6,456 nucleotides of DNA from Paracoccaceae bacterium. GTDB taxonomy: Bacteria > Pseudomonadota > Alphaproteobacteria > Rhodobacterales > Rhodobacteraceae. The notes under the pieces are model-generated. The model had not been told where the DNA came from, made no database searches, and saw only the letters and a program-made list of their open reading frames with translations. Position 1 is the stretch's first letter. Each line of letters starts with the position of its first letter. The position numbers were made by a program, and so were the translations under genes. This document shows, piece after piece, positions 5,066 to 6,456 of this stretch. The DNA lies in assembly GCA_007134405.1 (NCBI GenBank), contig SLKW01000271.1, positions 1-6,456 on the forward strand, written 5' to 3'.

Positions 5066-6264
5066 GTGTCCTCCGCGAGCCGGGGCAGGCCGAGCAGCAC
5101 GCGCTTCTCGGAATCCGTCAGAAACGTGGCCTCGCTCACCCGCCGCCATTGCTGCTCGCGTTCGGCCGCCAGTGCCGGCACCTGATCCAGATCGGGCTTC
5201 AGCTCCACCGCTTCACCGGCATGTCCCGACAGAAAGTGTCCCAGGGCCGCAGAGACTTTGGCGGCGAGCGGAAGGACCGTCAGCCGATAGAAGGCGCGGT
5301 TCGCCTCCTGGTAATTGGCATAGGTGGCATCCCCTAGAATACCCATAAGCATCGGTGGCACTCCAAAGGCGATGGCGATCTCGCGTGCCGCCGATTCCTT
5401 GGTTTTGTGAAATTCCATGTCCGATGGGCTGAATCCCATTGGCTTCCAGTCGAGCCCACCTTCCAGCAGCATCGGTCGCCCGGCATTGCGCGCGCCCATA
5501 TGGTACGTCTCCATCTCGGACTGAAGCCGCTCGAACTGCTCGGTCGTCATACCTCCTTGCCCCTCGCCACCCCGATAGATGATCGCGCCTGAAGGGCGCG
5601 CGGCATTGTCTAGAAGCGCCTTCGACCATCGCGAAGCAGCGTTGTGCACGTCGATGGCTGTCGCGGCGGCCTCCAGCGGTGAAAGCCCGTAATGATCGTC
5701 GTTCGGGTGATACGCGCGGATATGGCAGATTGGCATCTCCTCGGCCTCGCCGCCCATCACGAAGCGATGTTTCCGTCCGCCCACAGAATAGTCATAGGCC
5801 TGCGGCCAGCCGTCTGGACCGGGGACAACGCTCATTCGGTCGGCTCGCAGCACATGCAACTCGGCCGGCAATCCGCCCGCCGGGGCTACCGCCTCGATAT
5901 AGGCGTTCCCCGACAGCAAGAGTTGTGCATAAACCGCCTCCAGAAACTCCGCCTTGCCCTGCACCAGGTTCGGTCGCTGGATCAGGGCGAGCAACGGATG
6001 CTGCTCATAGCGTCGCTCGGCGTCCTGCAAGATAAGCGGCAAGGCCGCCGCCGCTTCCGAGATCAGCCGGACGACGCGGAACCCCATCGGATTGCCCTGA
6101 AAGCCCACCCGGGCGAGCGACGCTGCATCCCGCGCCGTCCAACTCACACGCGACGCCGCTTGAATCGCCGCGACCTTGCCGACCCGCCCCGCGGTCAGCG
6201 GTCCCACCGCCGAGGCCTTCGCCTCTGGCACCGAAGCCGCCGACCTGCGCAAGAAATCGAACAT
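5062..6264 (-). CDS. Phage portal protein, HK97 family (RcGTA g3-like)
   Basis: A 400-residue portal subunit; twelve copies form the vertex through which the terminase pumps DNA. Family features in order are MFDFLRR at the N-terminus, GNPMGFRVVRLISEAAAALP (58-76), HPLLALIQRPN (89-99) with FLEAVYAQLLLSGNAYIE (107-124), the wing segment ELHVLRADRMSVVPG (135-149) with WPQAYDYS, ICHIRAYHPNDDHYGLSPLEAA (179-200), and the stem/crown motif AFGVPPMLMGILGDATYANYQEANRAFY (299-326). The C-terminus contains LTDSEKRVLLGLP (382-394), typical of RcGTA-type portals. The frame is open upstream to 6429, but that part is low-complexity Arg/Gly/Pro sequence. The ATG at 6264 has GAGGGG 6 bases upstream and begins the conserved sequence. 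It is coupled to the next gene by a 4-base overlap. Confidence 0.96.
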   Translation of the reverse strand: MFDFLRRSAASVPEAKASAVGPLTAGRVGKVAAIQAASRVSWTARDAASLARVGFQGNPMGFRVVRLISEAAAALPLILQDAERRYEQHPLLALIQRPNLVQGKAEFLEAVYAQLLLSGNAYIEAVAPAGGLPAELHVLRADRMSVVPGPDGWPQAYDYSVGGRKHRFVMGGEAEEMPICHIRAYHPNDDHYGLSPLEAAATAIDVHNAASRWSKALLDNAARPSGAIIYRGGEGQGGMTTEQFERLQSEMETYHMGARNAGRPMLLEGGLDWKPMGFSPSDMEFHKTKESAAREIAIAFGVPPMLMGILGDATYANYQEANRAFYRLTVLPLAAKVSAALGHFLSGHAGEAVELKPDLDQVPALAAEREQQWRRVSEATFLTDSEKRVLLGLPRLAEDT

Positions 6265-6455
6265 GCGATACCCCTCTCTTCCCGGTCTCGGGCGCGGGGC
6301 GCCCGGGCCGTGTCCGTGAAGGCGGCCATCTTTCGGACGATCCGTCCGATCAGGCGCCCCTCGGCCTTGCCGGAGTTGTCGTCGAACTTCCTGAAGAAGC
6401 TTCGATTCCAGCGTGCGCTGCGCATGCAACGCTCCGGGAATTGTTCGGCCGAGGC
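6195..6455 (-). CDS. Unassigned open frame upstream of the portal, possibly 3' end of an upstream gene
   Basis: One minus-strand frame is open from the right edge of the window to a TGA at 6195. Its third codon positions up to the portal start are mostly G or C, unlike the portal-frame extension, so it is the most coding-like of the three frames here. The translation includes the basic stretch RSARWNRSFFRKFDDNSGKA and GRLIGRIVRKMAAFTD. I recognise no family. In RcGTA the large terminase gene precedes the portal, but I do not see the usual terminase ending in this sequence. An internal ATG at 6425 would give 76 residues. The last 70 bases overlap the portal gene and look like mere read-through of its other frame, which makes the end doubtful. 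It could be a small separate gene, a diverged terminase C-terminus, or not coding. Confidence 0.3.
   Translation of the reverse strand, partial: ASAEQFPERCMRSARWNRSFFRKFDDNSGKAEGRLIGRIVRKMAAFTDTARAPRARDREERGIACSISCAGRRLRCQRRRPRRWDR
6289..6305 (-). other. Strong GC hairpin upstream of the portal gene
   Basis: CGGGCGC and GCGCCCG form a perfect 7-bp stem around a CCC loop on the minus strand, ending 24 bases before the portal ATG. It is the strongest short hairpin I noticed at a gene junction in this window. No T-run follows, so it is not a typical terminator. It lies inside the unassigned frame described next, which weakens a purely regulatory reading. Confidence 0.45.
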
Positions 6456-6456
6456 A

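Noticed and set aside
4282..5337. A 351-codon open frame on the plus strand
   Set aside because: It lies opposite the protease, head-formation and portal genes. Its product is Arg/Pro/Ser-rich with no recognisable domain, which is typical of antisense frames in GC-rich DNA.
6265..6429. In-frame N-terminal extension of the portal
   Set aside because: The added 55 residues are Arg/Gly/Pro-rich with poor third-position bias, while the ATG at 6264 has a ribosome binding site and begins the conserved portal sequence.

Overview
The window holds the head-to-tail morphogenesis block of a tailed, HK97-type particle. All genes lie on the minus strand, so transcription runs from position 6456 down to 1. 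Gene order, sizes and sequence motifs match, one for one, the middle of the Rhodobacter capsulatus gene transfer agent cluster (RcGTA): portal, small head-formation protein, prohead protease, major capsid protein, head-tail adaptor, head-tail stopper, tail terminator, major tail protein, two tail-assembly chaperone-type proteins, then the start of the tape measure protein. The host is most likely an alphaproteobacterium. The DNA is GC-rich, third codon positions are mostly G or C, ribosome binding sites are of the Shine-Dalgarno type, and RcGTA-type clusters belong to that class. I cannot narrow it to a genus.

Layout along the direction of transcription. The first ~190 bases (6456-6265) hold an unassigned open frame, possibly the 3' end of an upstream gene, and a strong GC hairpin. 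Next come the portal (6264-5062), the head-formation protein (5065-4817) and the prohead protease (4807-4262). A 130-base leader then precedes the major capsid gene (4131-2923). A 166-base non-coding gap carries a 9-bp inverted repeat and is bracketed by an 8-bp direct repeat. The adaptor (2756-2166), stopper (2166-1828) and tail terminator (1831-1436) follow as a tightly overlapping block. After a 32-base gap with another GC hairpin come the major tail protein (1403-990), the two chaperone-type proteins (979-656 and 659-426) and the first 146 residues of the tape measure protein (439 to the window edge).

How the parts work together. The portal forms the vertex through which DNA is packed. 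The protease matures a capsid precursor that carries its own N-terminal scaffold domain. The adaptor and stopper extend and close the portal channel, and the terminator caps the tail tube. The tube is built from the major tail protein around the tape measure with help from the chaperones. Most genes are coupled by 1- to 14-base overlaps or gaps of 10 bases or less. The only wider junctions lie before the portal and around the two high-copy building blocks, the capsid and major tail proteins, and these junctions carry the notable inverted repeats.

I see no tRNA, rRNA, CRISPR array, insertion sequence, integrase, convincing promoter or rho-independent terminator. The window alone cannot separate a domesticated gene transfer agent from a related prophage. 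I did not find an undescribed system; the points worth a second look are the intergenic structures and the unassigned frame upstream of the portal.
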